42,314 bases of DNA from Sphingomonas sp. GTDB taxonomy: Bacteria; Pseudomonadota; Alphaproteobacteria; Sphingomonadales; Sphingomonadaceae. The notes under the pieces are model-generated. The model worked only from the letters and a program-made list of their open reading frames with translations, had not been told where the DNA came from and did not search any database. Position numbers and translations under genes: made by a program. Below, one piece after another: positions 27,087-36,312 of this stretch. Position 1 is the first letter of the stretch. Every line of letters begins with the position of its first letter. The DNA is taken from positions 27,385-69,698 of the forward strand of contig PAOI01000006.1 of the NCBI GenBank assembly GCA_002707985.1. Direction: 5' to 3'.

Positions 27087-27293
27087 CTTCGATTACTCCC
27101 CCCGATACCCGATGTCTGCCGCCGCGAAAGCAACCGTGCAAGATATCATCGCCGAACGAGGATCTTTATTTGTTACGGGAACTGTTTGGCATGCCCGTCA
27201 CCGCCACCGGCTTGGCGAGGGCGCCGCGGCAAAAGCGGAACGCGTGCCGCATCCAATATTGTACACCGCCCTGCGGACACTATTAGGGGGCGC

Positions 27294-28520
27294 ATGACCG
27301 AACGCTCTCCCCTCGCCCCTGCGGGCTTCCCCGATCTTCCCGCCATTGCCGGGGTGACGCCGCGCGTCGCACGCGCGCGTTACAAGAGCTGGGACCGCTG
27401 CGACCTCACCTATGTCGAGCTGGTGCCGGGAACGAGCGTGGCGGGGGTGTTGACCAACAGCAAATGCCCCTCACCCGAAGTCGAATGGTGCCGCAAGGCA
27501 TTGGTGCTGGGACAGGCGCGCGCGCTGGTGGTGAATGCGGGAAACAGCAACGCCTTTACCGGCAATCGCGGCCGCGCTGCGGTCGAGGCCATCGCCGCGC
27601 GCACTGCCGCGCATATCGGATGCGAACCTTCCGACGTGTTCATTTCCTCGACCGGCGTGATCGGCGTGCCGCTGCCGATCGACAAGGCCGAGGCAGGGCT
27701 TGATGCGGCCTTCACTGCGGAACCGTGCAGCTGGGAAGACGCTGCGGCTACGATCATGACAACCGACACTTTTGCCAAGGCAGCGGTGACGCAAGCGGTG
27801 ATCGGCGGCAAGACAGTCAAACTGGTCGGCATCATCAAGGGGTCGGGTATGATCGCGCCCGATATGGCGACGATGCTCGGCTATATCTTCACCGACGCGG
27901 CGGTTGCGCCCGAATTCCTGCAGGCGGCGATGAACGCAGCCAATGCGCATAGCTTTTCGTGCATCACGGTCGATGGCGATACGTCGACCAGCGACACGGT
28001 GCTCGCCTTTGCCACCGGCGCAGCGGGTAACGCGCCGCTGACCGACGCAGACGATGACGGCGCGGATGCCTTTGCCGCTGCTCTGGGTGATCTGTGCCAG
28101 CAGCTCGCGCATCTGGTGGTGCGCGATGGCGAAGGCGCGTCGAAATTCATCGCCATCACTGTCGAAGGTGCCGAAAGCGACCGCAGCGCGCATCGAATCG
28201 CGATGAGCATCGCCAATTCGCCGCTCGTAAAGACCGCCATCGCCGGCGAGGACGCCAATTGGGGTCGCATCGTCATGGCCGTGGGCAAGGCAGGCGAACC
28301 GGCCGAGCGCGACAGGCTGTCGATCCGCTTCGGCACGACGCAAGTGGCGAAGGACGGGCTTGCGGTCGAAGGTTATGACGAAGCCCCGGTCGCTGCGCAT
28401 CTGAAAGGTCAGGACATCGAAATCGGCGTCCATCTGGGCCTTGGCGAAGGTCGCGCGACGGTTTGGACCTGCGATCTGACGCATGGCTATATCTCGATCA
28501 ACGCCGATTACCGGAGCTGA
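27294..28520 (+). CDS. argJ: Glutamate N-acetyltransferase / amino-acid acetyltransferase
   Basis: A 408-residue bifunctional ArgJ of arginine biosynthesis. It transfers acetyl from N-acetylornithine to glutamate and may also use acetyl-CoA. The autoproteolysis site is in KGSGMIAPDMATMLGY: cleavage falls between A192 and T193, and T193 becomes the N-terminal nucleophile of the beta chain. SSTGVIG, NAGNSNA and EDANWGRI are other family blocks, and the end HGYISINADYRS is typical. The ATG at 27294 follows AGGGGG; the longer open frame upstream has no family similarity. The GST gene follows 7 bp later. Confidence 0.95.
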   Translation: MTERSPLAPAGFPDLPAIAGVTPRVARARYKSWDRCDLTYVELVPGTSVAGVLTNSKCPSPEVEWCRKALVLGQARALVVNAGNSNAFTGNRGRAAVEAIAARTAAHIGCEPSDVFISSTGVIGVPLPIDKAEAGLDAAFTAEPCSWEDAAATIMTTDTFAKAAVTQAVIGGKTVKLVGIIKGSGMIAPDMATMLGYIFTDAAVAPEFLQAAMNAANAHSFSCITVDGDTSTSDTVLAFATGAAGNAPLTDADDDGADAFAAALGDLCQQLAHLVVRDGEGASKFIAITVEGAESDRSAHRIAMSIANSPLVKTAIAGEDANWGRIVMAVGKAGEPAERDRLSIRFGTTQVAKDGLAVEGYDEAPVAAHLKGQDIEIGVHLGLGEGRATVWTCDLTHGYISINADYRS

Positions 28521-28527
28521 ACCCGCC

Positions 28528-29142
28528 ATGCTGACCATCTGGGGCCGGATCAATTCGCACAATGTGAAGAAGCTGCTGTGGCTCGCCGACGAGATCGGGC
28601 TTGCCTATGAACGCCGTGACGTGGGTGGAGAGTTCGGCTTTCCGGACGAATATCTCGCCATGAACCCCAACAAGCTGATCCCGACGATCGAAGACGACCG
28701 ACTGGTGCTGTGGGAATCGAACGCGATCCTGCGCTATCTGGCCGCCAGATATGCCTCGGGCACGGTCCTCTGGCCGGTGGATCCCGCCGCCCGCGCGGTC
28801 GGCGACAAATGGATGGACTGGCAGATCGGCTATGCCGATGCGCAGCGGACGATGTTCATGCAGATGGTGCGCGTCGCGCCCGGGGACCGCGATGCCGAGG
28901 CCATTGCCGCGTCGCTGAAACAGGCAACGGCGCTGATGGTGATTTTGAACGGCGCGCTGGAAAAGACGCACTGGCTATCGGGCGCAGAGTTCGGTCTGGG
29001 TGATATTCCGATGGGTTGTTACGTCAACAGCTGGTTCCAGCTCGATATCGATCGCCCGGATTTTCCTGCGCTCGAAGACTGGTACGATCGCCTGAAGTCC
29101 CACCCGGCCTATGCCGAACATGTGATGATCCCGCTCAGCTGA
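28528..29142 (+). CDS. Glutathione S-transferase
   Basis: A 204-residue cytosolic GST. The N-terminal thioredoxin-like domain (1 to about 80) begins [21 protein letters not shown], where S10/N12 occupy the usual catalytic position of theta/beta-like bacterial forms. [11 protein letters not shown] supplies the cis-Pro and [14 protein letters not shown] the Glu-Ser glutathione contact. The helical C-terminal domain contains [15 protein letters not shown]. The substrate is unknown. It is 7 bp after argJ and probably co-transcribed with it. Confidence 0.92.
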   Translation: MLTIWGRINSHNVKKLLWLADEIGLAYERRDVGGEFGFPDEYLAMNPNKLIPTIEDDRLVLWESNAILRYLAARYASGTVLWPVDPAARAVGDKWMDWQIGYADAQRTMFMQMVRVAPGDRDAEAIAASLKQATALMVILNGALEKTHWLSGAEFGLGDIPMGCYVNSWFQLDIDRPDFPALEDWYDRLKSHPAYAEHVMIPLS

Positions 29143-29217
29143 CCGCCTTTCACGCGCACGAGCCATAGGCTATTGGCCCAGCGCCGCTTTCGGCATTCCC
29201 AACGACAGGAGGACGCG

Positions 29218-29466
29218 ATGGCACGCCAACGCAACACCGAAGACCTCCCCTGCTTTCGAGGTCACCAGTAAACGCCGCAAGGGCTATCCATCCGAAACGC
29301 ACGTAAAACGCGGACTGTGTTTCGTGCACGGCGATGTGGAGCTAGTGGAAAAACTCGGTCGCAACGATCCCTGCTCCTGTGGTTCGGGGAAGAGATTTCA
29401 AACGCTGCTGCCTTAAATCGGGCCGGTTTCGATGGCGCCGAACGCCATGACTATTGGCGCGAATAG
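29218..29466 (+). pseudogene. SEC-C zinc-motif small protein gene with three apparent +1 T disruptions
   Basis: As written, the ATG at 29218 (behind a perfect AGGAGG) reaches a stop after 17 codons. Removing one T from each of three TTTC sites, 29254-29257, 29396-29399 and 29427-29430, gives a continuous 81-residue protein. It starts [20 protein letters not shown], contains [27 protein letters not shown] and the SEC-C core [13 protein letters not shown], and ends in GRFDGAERHDYWRE before TAG at 29464-29466. That is a complete match to the small SEC-C proteins that I recall from alphaproteobacteria. The motif normally binds one zinc. I call it a pseudogene, but the uniform lesions, the intact start signal and the absence of other damage leave a sequencing error or +1 frameshifting open. 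Confidence 0.7.
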
Positions 29467-29471
29467 CAAAA

Positions 29472-29496
29472 GGCCGCCCCGATCCCCGGGGCGGCC
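29472..29496. terminator. Bidirectional intrinsic terminator between the SEC-C gene and trxA
   Basis: A perfect 10-bp stem GGCCGCCCCG (29472-29481) with CGGGGCGGCC (29487-29496) and loop ATCCC. On the minus strand it is followed by TTTTGC, so it fits best as the end of the divL-to-trxA transcription unit. It begins six bases after the SEC-C stop codon on the plus strand. Confidence 0.8.
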
Positions 29497-29504
29497 AAAT
29501 TCTC

Positions 29505-29825
29505 TTACAGCTCGCTTTCGATCCACTGCTTGATCGCGCTCTTGGGCATTGCGCCGACCTTGGTCGCGGCGGGCTGGCCGTTCTTGAACAGGATCATCGT
29601 CGGGATGCCGCGCACGCCATATTGGGTCGGCGCATCGGGGTTCGCGTCGATGTCGAGCTTGGCGACCGTAACCTGCTCGCCGAGTTCGGCGGCAATTTCC
29701 TCAAGCGCCGGCGCGATCATCTTGCACGGGCCGCACCATTCGGCCCAGAAATCGACGAGCACGGGCTTGTCGGCCTTGAGCACATCGGAATCGAAGCTGG
29801 TATCGGTGATCGCCTTGGTGGCCAT
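29505..29825 (-). CDS. trxA: Thioredoxin
   Basis: A 106-residue thioredoxin 1, a cytoplasmic disulfide reductant. The redox motif is WCGPC with C31 and C34, within [27 protein letters not shown] carries the cis-proline. The start is the ATG at 29823-29825, eight bases after AGGAG; a TTG two codons earlier is less likely. It is 50 bp after addA and is probably the last gene of the long minus-strand unit, followed by a terminator. Confidence 0.96.
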   Translation of the reverse strand: MATKAITDTSFDSDVLKADKPVLVDFWAEWCGPCKMIAPALEEIAAELGEQVTVAKLDIDANPDAPTQYGVRGIPTMILFKNGQPAATKVGAMPKSAIKQWIESEL

Positions 29826-29875
29826 GTTCAAATCTCCTGAATTTGATCCTTAGGTAAGGCGCAAGGGGCAGCGGC

Positions 29876-32800
29876 TCAAGCGTCCAGCGGCAAGCTTTGC
29901 TGCCCGGGGGTATAGCCGGGCTTGTACCGCGCCAGCAGATCGTCGGGCAGAGCGTGGAGCAACGGACCGGCGGTGTAGAGCAAGGCCGCCGCAACCCGGC
30001 GGCCCGGGAAGATGACCCGCAACGCAGCGACATAGGCCGCCATTTGCCGCAGATGATAGGGCGGGATCGCATCGAGCGTCGCCGGAGCGCGGCGCCCAGT
30101 TTTGAAATCGACCACGCGGACCAGATCGGGCTGCACCACCAGCCGATCGACCGTCCCGGAAACCACCAACCCGTCGACCACGGCAGCAATCGGCGCTTCG
30201 GCCAGCGCATCGGGACCGAACAGCTCGGCGAAATCGCCATGCTCGATCACACTCAGCGCTGCCGCGACCAGTTCGCCGCGAAGCTGCGCATCGTCAACGC
30301 CCCCTGCCCCGGCGAGCCAGCGATCCGCGGCGCCCGCCCGGTCGGCAGGAGCGACATTGGGCAATCGCTCGAACAGCGCATGGAGCAGCCGCCCGCGCTC
30401 TGCAGCAGCACGCATTGCCGGAGATAGCGGCGGATCGGCGACACTGTCATCGCCCAGCGAAGACGGCGCAAGCGGGCGCGGCGGGCGCGATTCCTCGGGC
30501 GCGCGGCGCTTTGCCCATTCGGGGAGCTTGGGCGCAGGTGCGGCGGCCATGGCCTGCGACTTCTTTTCCGCGACCGGAGGTTCCGGAGCAAGGCCGCGGA
30601 ACACCCGCTCGCCGCCATCGGATTCGGGCACATCCAGCGCATCGAAAGCGCGCATAGCGGCGGCATACCAGCTCTTTTCCGCCGGAACGCCCTTGTCCGC
30701 TTTTGACAGCGCGCCCGCGATCACCAGCCGTTCCTCGGCGCGGGTCGCCGCGACATAGAAAAGCCGCCAATGTTCCTGCAATTCCTTCGCTTCGGTCTCG
30801 GCGATCAGCGTGTCGAGCGGCCCGTCGCGCTCCTCCTTGCGCGGGCGGAAGATGGGCAGCTTTGCCTGAACGCCATCCTGATCGACTTCCCAGTGGAGTA
30901 GATCGGCGCGGTTGCGCGAGGGATCGCGCGCAGCGTCGGCAAGGATCACCAGCGGCGCCTGCAGCCCCTTGGCGCCATGCGCGGTCATCACCCGCACGGC
31001 ATTGCCCGGCGCGGTCAGATCGCGCTTGATCTCGACATCGCCGCGATCGAACCAGTCGAGGAAGCGCTGCAGCGAAGGCGTTGCCACCTGCTCGAAATTG
31101 AGCGCGGCGTTGAGCAGTTCCTCGATCGGATCGACCGCTTCGCTACCCAGCCGCAGCAACAGCTTTTCGCGCCCCTTCAAATCACCCGACAGGATTTCCT
31201 CAAGGAAGCGATAGGGCGTAGCGAAATCTGCCCGCGCCAGCATCGCATGAAGCGGCGCTAGCCGCGCCTCGGGCTGGGTGGCGCGCAAATGCCGCCACAA
31301 TCCACCCTTTTCGCGCACCGCCGCCGCCATCAACTCGTCCTGGCTCCAGCCGATCAGCGGCGAAACCAGCAGCGCGGCGAGCGAAAGGTCGTCCTCCGGC
31401 TGCAGCACAAATCGGATCGCGGCGAGCAGATCCTGCACCGCCAGCGGCGCGTTGAGCCGCAACCGATCGACTCCGGCGACCGGCACGCCCTGCGCATAAA
31501 GCCGCGCGACGATCAGCGATGCGAGTTCGCCGCGCGACTTGACCAGGATCATGATGTCCTCGGGGCGCAGCGAGCGTCCCTTGCTTTCGAGCATCAGCCC
31601 TTGATCGAGCCAATCGCGGATATTCTGTGCGATCCGTTTGGCGACTTCGCGGATGGAATCGTCGACCCATTCCTCCTCATCGCCCTCGCCCGACATGCCG
31701 ATATCGACCGGCGGCCAGAGCGTGATCGTGCCGGGCCCGGGAACGCGGCTGGCATGGGGCTCGGCCTCGCTGAACGGGCCCATGCCGGGTTCCGGCAATT
31801 CCGCGATGGCAGCGTCGACAAATTCGAGCACCGGCTGGGTCGAACGGAAGCTGTGGGTGAGCGAGAGCGATTCAAGCTCCGGCGCATCGACGTCATAGTC
31901 CGGCGCGTTTTCGGCGAGGCGGCGGAAACGCTCCTGCGCTGCCTTGAAGAATTCGGGCGCGGTCCCCTGAAAGCCGTAGATCGCCTGTTTGTAATCGCCG
32001 ACGGTGAATAGCGTGCGAACCCCGCTTTCGCGCGTGCCGCGCCCGGTGAAGAATTCGTCGGCAATCGCACCGGCAATCGCCCATTGCTGGGCATTGGTAT
32101 CCTGTGCCTCATCGATCAGCAGATGCTCGGTGCTCTGATCGAGCTTGAAGCGCACCCAGTCGCCCATGCCCGGCGTAGCCAGCAGCGCCACCGTGCGGCG
32201 GATCAGATCGTCATAATCGACAGCGCCGCGACGCCGCTTCAACTGGCGATAGGTCGCTGAATATTCGCGCCCCGCGTCAAAAGCCTGGGCAAGCAGATCG
32301 GCATAGGCACCGCGGGTCCGCAGCTTGAGCAGTTCGGCACAACGCTCGGCAAGGTCGATCGCCAGTTCGGCATAGCCCGGATCGGCTTCGAGCAGCTTTT
32401 TCGAATATTTCCGGGGTTCGTCCTTTCCAGTGTAGAACACGCTGTAGAGCGGTTGAAGCGACGCGGCGCGATCAACGTCGGGGGCGGCAAGCCAGGCTTC
32501 GATCGTCGCAATATCCTTGTCCGCAGTCGCAGTACCCCATTCCCGATTGGCGTCGATGATCCGGCGCAGCCCACCACAATCAAACCCATCATCGCTGCAC
32601 GCCTCGGCGATCAGCGCTTCGATATCACTACTGGGCAGGTCGAACGCGCGGCGGATAAAGGGCTGGATGCCGACGGGCAGCGCATCCATCGCATCGGGCG
32701 CCCGCGCGCAATCGCGCAGGAACCCTTCGGCCTTTTCATCGCCCATGCGCAGGCTCAAGGCGGCGATAGCGTCGATCAGGTCGCTGCGCCCGTCGCGCTC

Positions 32801-33307
32801 CAGCCGCACCAGCATTTCGGCAAGTGCCTCGCGCTGAAGCATATGCTCCTCGCGGCCCTCAAGCGGACGGAATCCGGGGACCAGCCCCGCCTCGACCGGA
32901 AAGGCGGAAAGCAAGGTCTGGCAAAAGCTGTGGATCGTCTGAATCCGCAGTCCGCCGCCGGGGGCATCGAGCACCTTTGCGAACAGCGTCCGCGCGCGGC
33001 TCATCAGTTCCGGTGTCGCCCGCTCGCCCAGATTAGCCAGATCGCGCCGCAGATCGCTGTCATCCGCGCGCACCCAATGCGCCAGCCGCCCCGAAATCCG
33101 CTCGGCCATTTCGGCCGCGCCCGCCTTGGTAAAGGTCAGGCATAATATTGCGCCGGGATCGACGCCGCGCAGCAACAGGCGGAACACGCGTGCGGCCAGC
33201 ACCTGAGTCTTGCCCGTGCCCGCCGAAGCCGACAGCCAGATGTTGCGCGCGGGATCGCTGGCAGGCGCCTGATTGCCGGCAAGCGCGGGAAGCGGCGACC
33301 TTTGCAT
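29876..33307 (-). CDS. addA: Double-strand break repair helicase-nuclease AddA
   Basis: A 1143-residue UvrD-type helicase with a C-terminal nuclease, the motor subunit of AddAB, which resects broken ends before RecA loading. Walker A is ASAGTGKT at 27-34, motif II is DEAQDTNAQQW, and VTAHGAKGLQAPLVIL and YVAATRAEERLVIAG are motifs V-VI. The nuclease strand VVDFKTGRR lies near residue 1070. Its ATG overlaps the addB stop in TGATG, with AGGGG eight bases upstream. An ATG 18 bases earlier lacks a ribosome site. Length and motifs are intact. Confidence 0.95.
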   Translation of the reverse strand: MQRSPLPALAGNQAPASDPARNIWLSASAGTGKTQVLAARVFRLLLRGVDPGAILCLTFTKAGAAEMAERISGRLAHWVRADDSDLRRDLANLGERATPELMSRARTLFAKVLDAPGGGLRIQTIHSFCQTLLSAFPVEAGLVPGFRPLEGREEHMLQREALAEMLVRLERDGRSDLIDAIAALSLRMGDEKAEGFLRDCARAPDAMDALPVGIQPFIRRAFDLPSSDIEALIAEACSDDGFDCGGLRRIIDANREWGTATADKDIATIEAWLAAPDVDRAASLQPLYSVFYTGKDEPRKYSKKLLEADPGYAELAIDLAERCAELLKLRTRGAYADLLAQAFDAGREYSATYRQLKRRRGAVDYDDLIRRTVALLATPGMGDWVRFKLDQSTEHLLIDEAQDTNAQQWAIAGAIADEFFTGRGTRESGVRTLFTVGDYKQAIYGFQGTAPEFFKAAQERFRRLAENAPDYDVDAPELESLSLTHSFRSTQPVLEFVDAAIAELPEPGMGPFSEAEPHASRVPGPGTITLWPPVDIGMSGEGDEEEWVDDSIREVAKRIAQNIRDWLDQGLMLESKGRSLRPEDIMILVKSRGELASLIVARLYAQGVPVAGVDRLRLNAPLAVQDLLAAIRFVLQPEDDLSLAALLVSPLIGWSQDELMAAAVREKGGLWRHLRATQPEARLAPLHAMLARADFATPYRFLEEILSGDLKGREKLLLRLGSEAVDPIEELLNAALNFEQVATPSLQRFLDWFDRGDVEIKRDLTAPGNAVRVMTAHGAKGLQAPLVILADAARDPSRNRADLLHWEVDQDGVQAKLPIFRPRKEERDGPLDTLIAETEAKELQEHWRLFYVAATRAEERLVIAGALSKADKGVPAEKSWYAAAMRAFDALDVPESDGGERVFRGLAPEPPVAEKKSQAMAAAPAPKLPEWAKRRAPEESRPPRPLAPSSLGDDSVADPPLSPAMRAAAERGRLLHALFERLPNVAPADRAGAADRWLAGAGGVDDAQLRGELVAAALSVIEHGDFAELFGPDALAEAPIAAVVDGLVVSGTVDRLVVQPDLVRVVDFKTGRRAPATLDAIPPYHLRQMAAYVAALRVIFPGRRVAAALLYTAGPLLHALPDDLLARYKPGYTPGQQSLPLDA

Positions 33308-36258
33308 CAATCGCGCCCCTGCCATTCGTCGAGCCGCATCAACTGATCATATTCGGCATAGGGCGCATATTCGGGATGCAGCTTGGCAGTGAAGGGCTGA
33401 TCGCCCGTCAGCCACGCCTCAGCGGTTTCGGTGAAATTGCGCGCGGCGGTGGCAACGAATTCGTCGGTCGGAATTCGGTTCTTCTTCCCCTCGGGATCGA
33501 CGGGTGTGGCGATATAGCCGAACTGGTCCTTGCTCTTCGCCAGCGACCAATATTCGAAACAGCTCGCCTTGCCGGAAATCCCCGAAAATCCGCCGCGTTC
33601 GGCGATCAGGCCGAGCAGCCCCAGTTGCAGGCTATACCCCTCCTGCACTGCTTTGGCCGATGGCGGCTTGCCGGACTTGTAATCGATAATGCCCAGCGTG
33701 CCGTCGGGCATCCGGTCGATCCGGTCATATTTGCCGCTGAGCGTCACACCGGCGAATTCGATGCTGCCTTCCTGTTCGACATCGATCAGGACACGGCCCT
33801 CAGCCATCTTTTTGGTCAGCTCGGCGGCGATCCAGTCGATCGCCTCCATCAGCCGCGGTTGCCACAGCGCGCGCAGCAGCGGGTGGGTGCGCGCATCGGC
33901 GAACAACGCGCGGGCACGATCGTGCAGCTTGCCCGGATCGCACCCGTCCTCACGAAACCATTTTTCGAGCACATCATGCGCCGCCGTGCCGCGCCATGCC
34001 GCGCTGGGATCGGCATCGACCGGATCTAGCGGCGACAGGCGCAGCATCCGCCGCGCGTAAAAGGCATAGGGGTCGGCTTTCAGGCGATCGACTTCGGTCA
34101 CTGAAATCTTCTTCGGGCGACTTTTTGCAGGCGGCGCCGGTTCGGGCCGCTTCTCGGGGCGATAGTTGCCGGGATCGTCCATCGCCGCGAGCCAGCCCAT
34201 CAGTTCCTCATCGTGTGCAAGACCGCCCGACAGCGCCTGCAATCGCAGCCAGAATCGCGAAGCAATGGTCGGCGCGCTCGCATCGCGCTTCGCCCGCGTC
34301 AGCAACACCTGTTGCGCACCCAGCGCCCCGGCAAAATCATGCGCCGACAGGCCGATCCGCCGCTCCAGTCCCGGCAATTCCAGATCCGCGCGAATACGCG
34401 GCGCGAGCCACGGGTCGGGCGCAGGCAACCCCGGCCAGACGCCTTCGTTCAGCCCGCCCAGGATCATCAGATCGGCGGTCTGCAAGCGCGCTTCGAGCAG
34501 GCCGAGAATGGCGAGCCGCGGATGGCCGCCCTGTGGCGGACGCACCGCGATTTCGTCAATCAGCGTGCGCAGCATCGCCGGAATGCTCGCAGGATCGACC
34601 AGCGCCGGTCCCTCACCCGCGCGCGCTTCGACCTCGTCGAGCAGATCGGCGGCAGCACGGCCATCGGTGCGGCTCCACAAATCATCGCCGCACAGCGCCG
34701 TCGCCGTTTCACGCAGCGCGTCGAGCAATGTCGGCATGGGTTGCGCGCCCCCCGCCCATGCCGCCGCGATCGGTTCGAACGCCGGGCGTACCTCATGCCA
34801 CCAAAGCTGCGCCGCGCGGCGGATCGGGCCATCGCGGCCTTCCTGATCGGCAAGGTGGCGGTCTATCCCGGCCAGTCCCGGCGCCGGGCGCGGCCCGCGC
34901 AGCGCGCGATCTAGGCTGCGCGCACCCTCCAGCCAGCCAAGCCGCGCTTCGGGCTGGACCAGCGGATGCTTGGTCAGCGCGAGCAATGGCAGGGGCGCGA
35001 AATCCTGCGCCGCCGCTTCGGCAAGTTCGAGCAGCAAGGTTCCCGGCGGCAGCATCGACAGCGGACGTCCCGCCGAGTCATCGACATCGATCTTCCACCG
35101 CGCCAGATGCGTGGCAACGCGACCCGCCAGCGCGCGATCGGGCGTGACCAGCGCAGCGGTGCGTTCGGGCGTTTCGAGTGCCTCGCGCAGTTTCAGCGCA
35201 ATCGCCTGCGCCTCTTCGGCGGGCGTTGCGAGTTCGATCGCGGTTACCCTAGGCAGGCGCCGCTCGGCATCGGGCAGTGCATTCCACTGGTGCGTCAGTT
35301 CGGGCGGTGCCATCGCCGAAGCGATTGCGCGGCTGCGCTGCGCCGGAGCGTCATGCTCGCTCGCCGCCAGCCAGCGGGCAAATTCGCCGCGCTGCACACC
35401 CATGCGATCGAGCAGGAGCTTCAGATGATATTGCGGGTGCGTCTCCATCGCCCGCTTGCGGCGCCCGGTCACCGGATCGGGCGCATGCGGCCCGAGCATG
35501 TCCCATTCGCGGTCCGAAATACCGGTGGCGAGGCCGGGGAGCACCACCATCCCCTGCGGCATTTCGCTGACCACCCGGAGCAGTCGCGCAATGGCGGGCG
35601 CCGAGGTGGTGATACCAGCGGCGCAGACAAAGCCGGCCGGCGGCGCATCGCGCCATTGCCGCGCCACCTTTGCGAGCAGGCGCGAGCGGCGTTCGGCAAG
35701 ATCGACCCGACCCAGCCGGGCCAGTTCGTCGGGCCACCGCGTCAGCACCAGTTCGAACAGCGCAAGCGAGCGCTGCCAATGCTCCGACAATTCGCTGTCG
35801 ATTTCGAGGTCGCGCAGCTTCTGCGGCGGCACTTCCTCGATCAGCAACTGATCGAGCGTTCGGGCGAGGTCACCTGCCAGCCGGACCGCCTCGCCCGCAT
35901 CGCTCGTGCCGCCCGCTTCGACAATCAGCCGCGCAAGGATCATCCGCCGCTGCATGGGCGGCACCGCCGGGGGAACCGGATCCGGATCGTCCGCCGGATC
36001 GAATATTGCGCCCACCGCTTCGTCGAGCTCCGGATCGCCAATTGCGACGAGGCGCGGCAGCAACAACCCGCTGCCGCTCGCCCGCACGAAAGCATCCGAA
36101 ATCGCGCGTTTGGCGCGATTGTTGGGGAGCAGCACCAGGCCGCGCGCCAGCTGCATCGGATCTTCGCCGAAACGGCGAATCAGCCCCGCCGCCAATGCGT
36201 CGGAAAAGGCCCGGTGCGGCGGGATCGTATAAAGATGCGGCTTGCGCGCGTCGGCCAT
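33307..36258 (-). CDS. addB: Double-strand break repair protein AddB
   Basis: A 983-residue partner of AddA, of the alphaproteobacterial AddB type. The N-terminal inactivated helicase region begins LYTIPPHRAFSDALAAGLIRRF and contains LARGLVLLPNNRAKRA. Domains around RVTAIELATPAEEAQAIALK and NEGVWPGLPAPDPWLAPRIR are typical of the family. The C-terminal PD-(D/E)XK nuclease has GIIDYKSGK at about 855-865 and QLGLLGL after it. I see no four-cysteine iron-sulfur site of the Bacillus type. I chose the ATG at 36256-36258 (MADARKPHLYTI); a TTG ten codons upstream also remains open. No strong Shine-Dalgarno is present at either. Confidence 0.92.
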   Translation of the reverse strand: MADARKPHLYTIPPHRAFSDALAAGLIRRFGEDPMQLARGLVLLPNNRAKRAISDAFVRASGSGLLLPRLVAIGDPELDEAVGAIFDPADDPDPVPPAVPPMQRRMILARLIVEAGGTSDAGEAVRLAGDLARTLDQLLIEEVPPQKLRDLEIDSELSEHWQRSLALFELVLTRWPDELARLGRVDLAERRSRLLAKVARQWRDAPPAGFVCAAGITTSAPAIARLLRVVSEMPQGMVVLPGLATGISDREWDMLGPHAPDPVTGRRKRAMETHPQYHLKLLLDRMGVQRGEFARWLAASEHDAPAQRSRAIASAMAPPELTHQWNALPDAERRLPRVTAIELATPAEEAQAIALKLREALETPERTAALVTPDRALAGRVATHLARWKIDVDDSAGRPLSMLPPGTLLLELAEAAAQDFAPLPLLALTKHPLVQPEARLGWLEGARSLDRALRGPRPAPGLAGIDRHLADQEGRDGPIRRAAQLWWHEVRPAFEPIAAAWAGGAQPMPTLLDALRETATALCGDDLWSRTDGRAAADLLDEVEARAGEGPALVDPASIPAMLRTLIDEIAVRPPQGGHPRLAILGLLEARLQTADLMILGGLNEGVWPGLPAPDPWLAPRIRADLELPGLERRIGLSAHDFAGALGAQQVLLTRAKRDASAPTIASRFWLRLQALSGGLAHDEELMGWLAAMDDPGNYRPEKRPEPAPPAKSRPKKISVTEVDRLKADPYAFYARRMLRLSPLDPVDADPSAAWRGTAAHDVLEKWFREDGCDPGKLHDRARALFADARTHPLLRALWQPRLMEAIDWIAAELTKKMAEGRVLIDVEQEGSIEFAGVTLSGKYDRIDRMPDGTLGIIDYKSGKPPSAKAVQEGYSLQLGLLGLIAERGGFSGISGKASCFEYWSLAKSKDQFGYIATPVDPEGKKNRIPTDEFVATAARNFTETAEAWLTGDQPFTAKLHPEYAPYAEYDQLMRLDEWQGRD

Positions 36259-36312
36259 GGGGCGTTTGTGGGGCCGGGGTCCGGGCAAGGCAAGCGCCCT
36301 GCCCGTATCGAC

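Noticed and set aside
27037..27297. An 86-codon plus-strand frame ending in an ATGA overlap with argJ.
   Set aside because: The overlap suggests coupling, but the frame begins inside the divergent signal-peptide gene. An internal ATG at 27112 has no ribosome site and the product resembles no family. It is more likely leader or promoter DNA.
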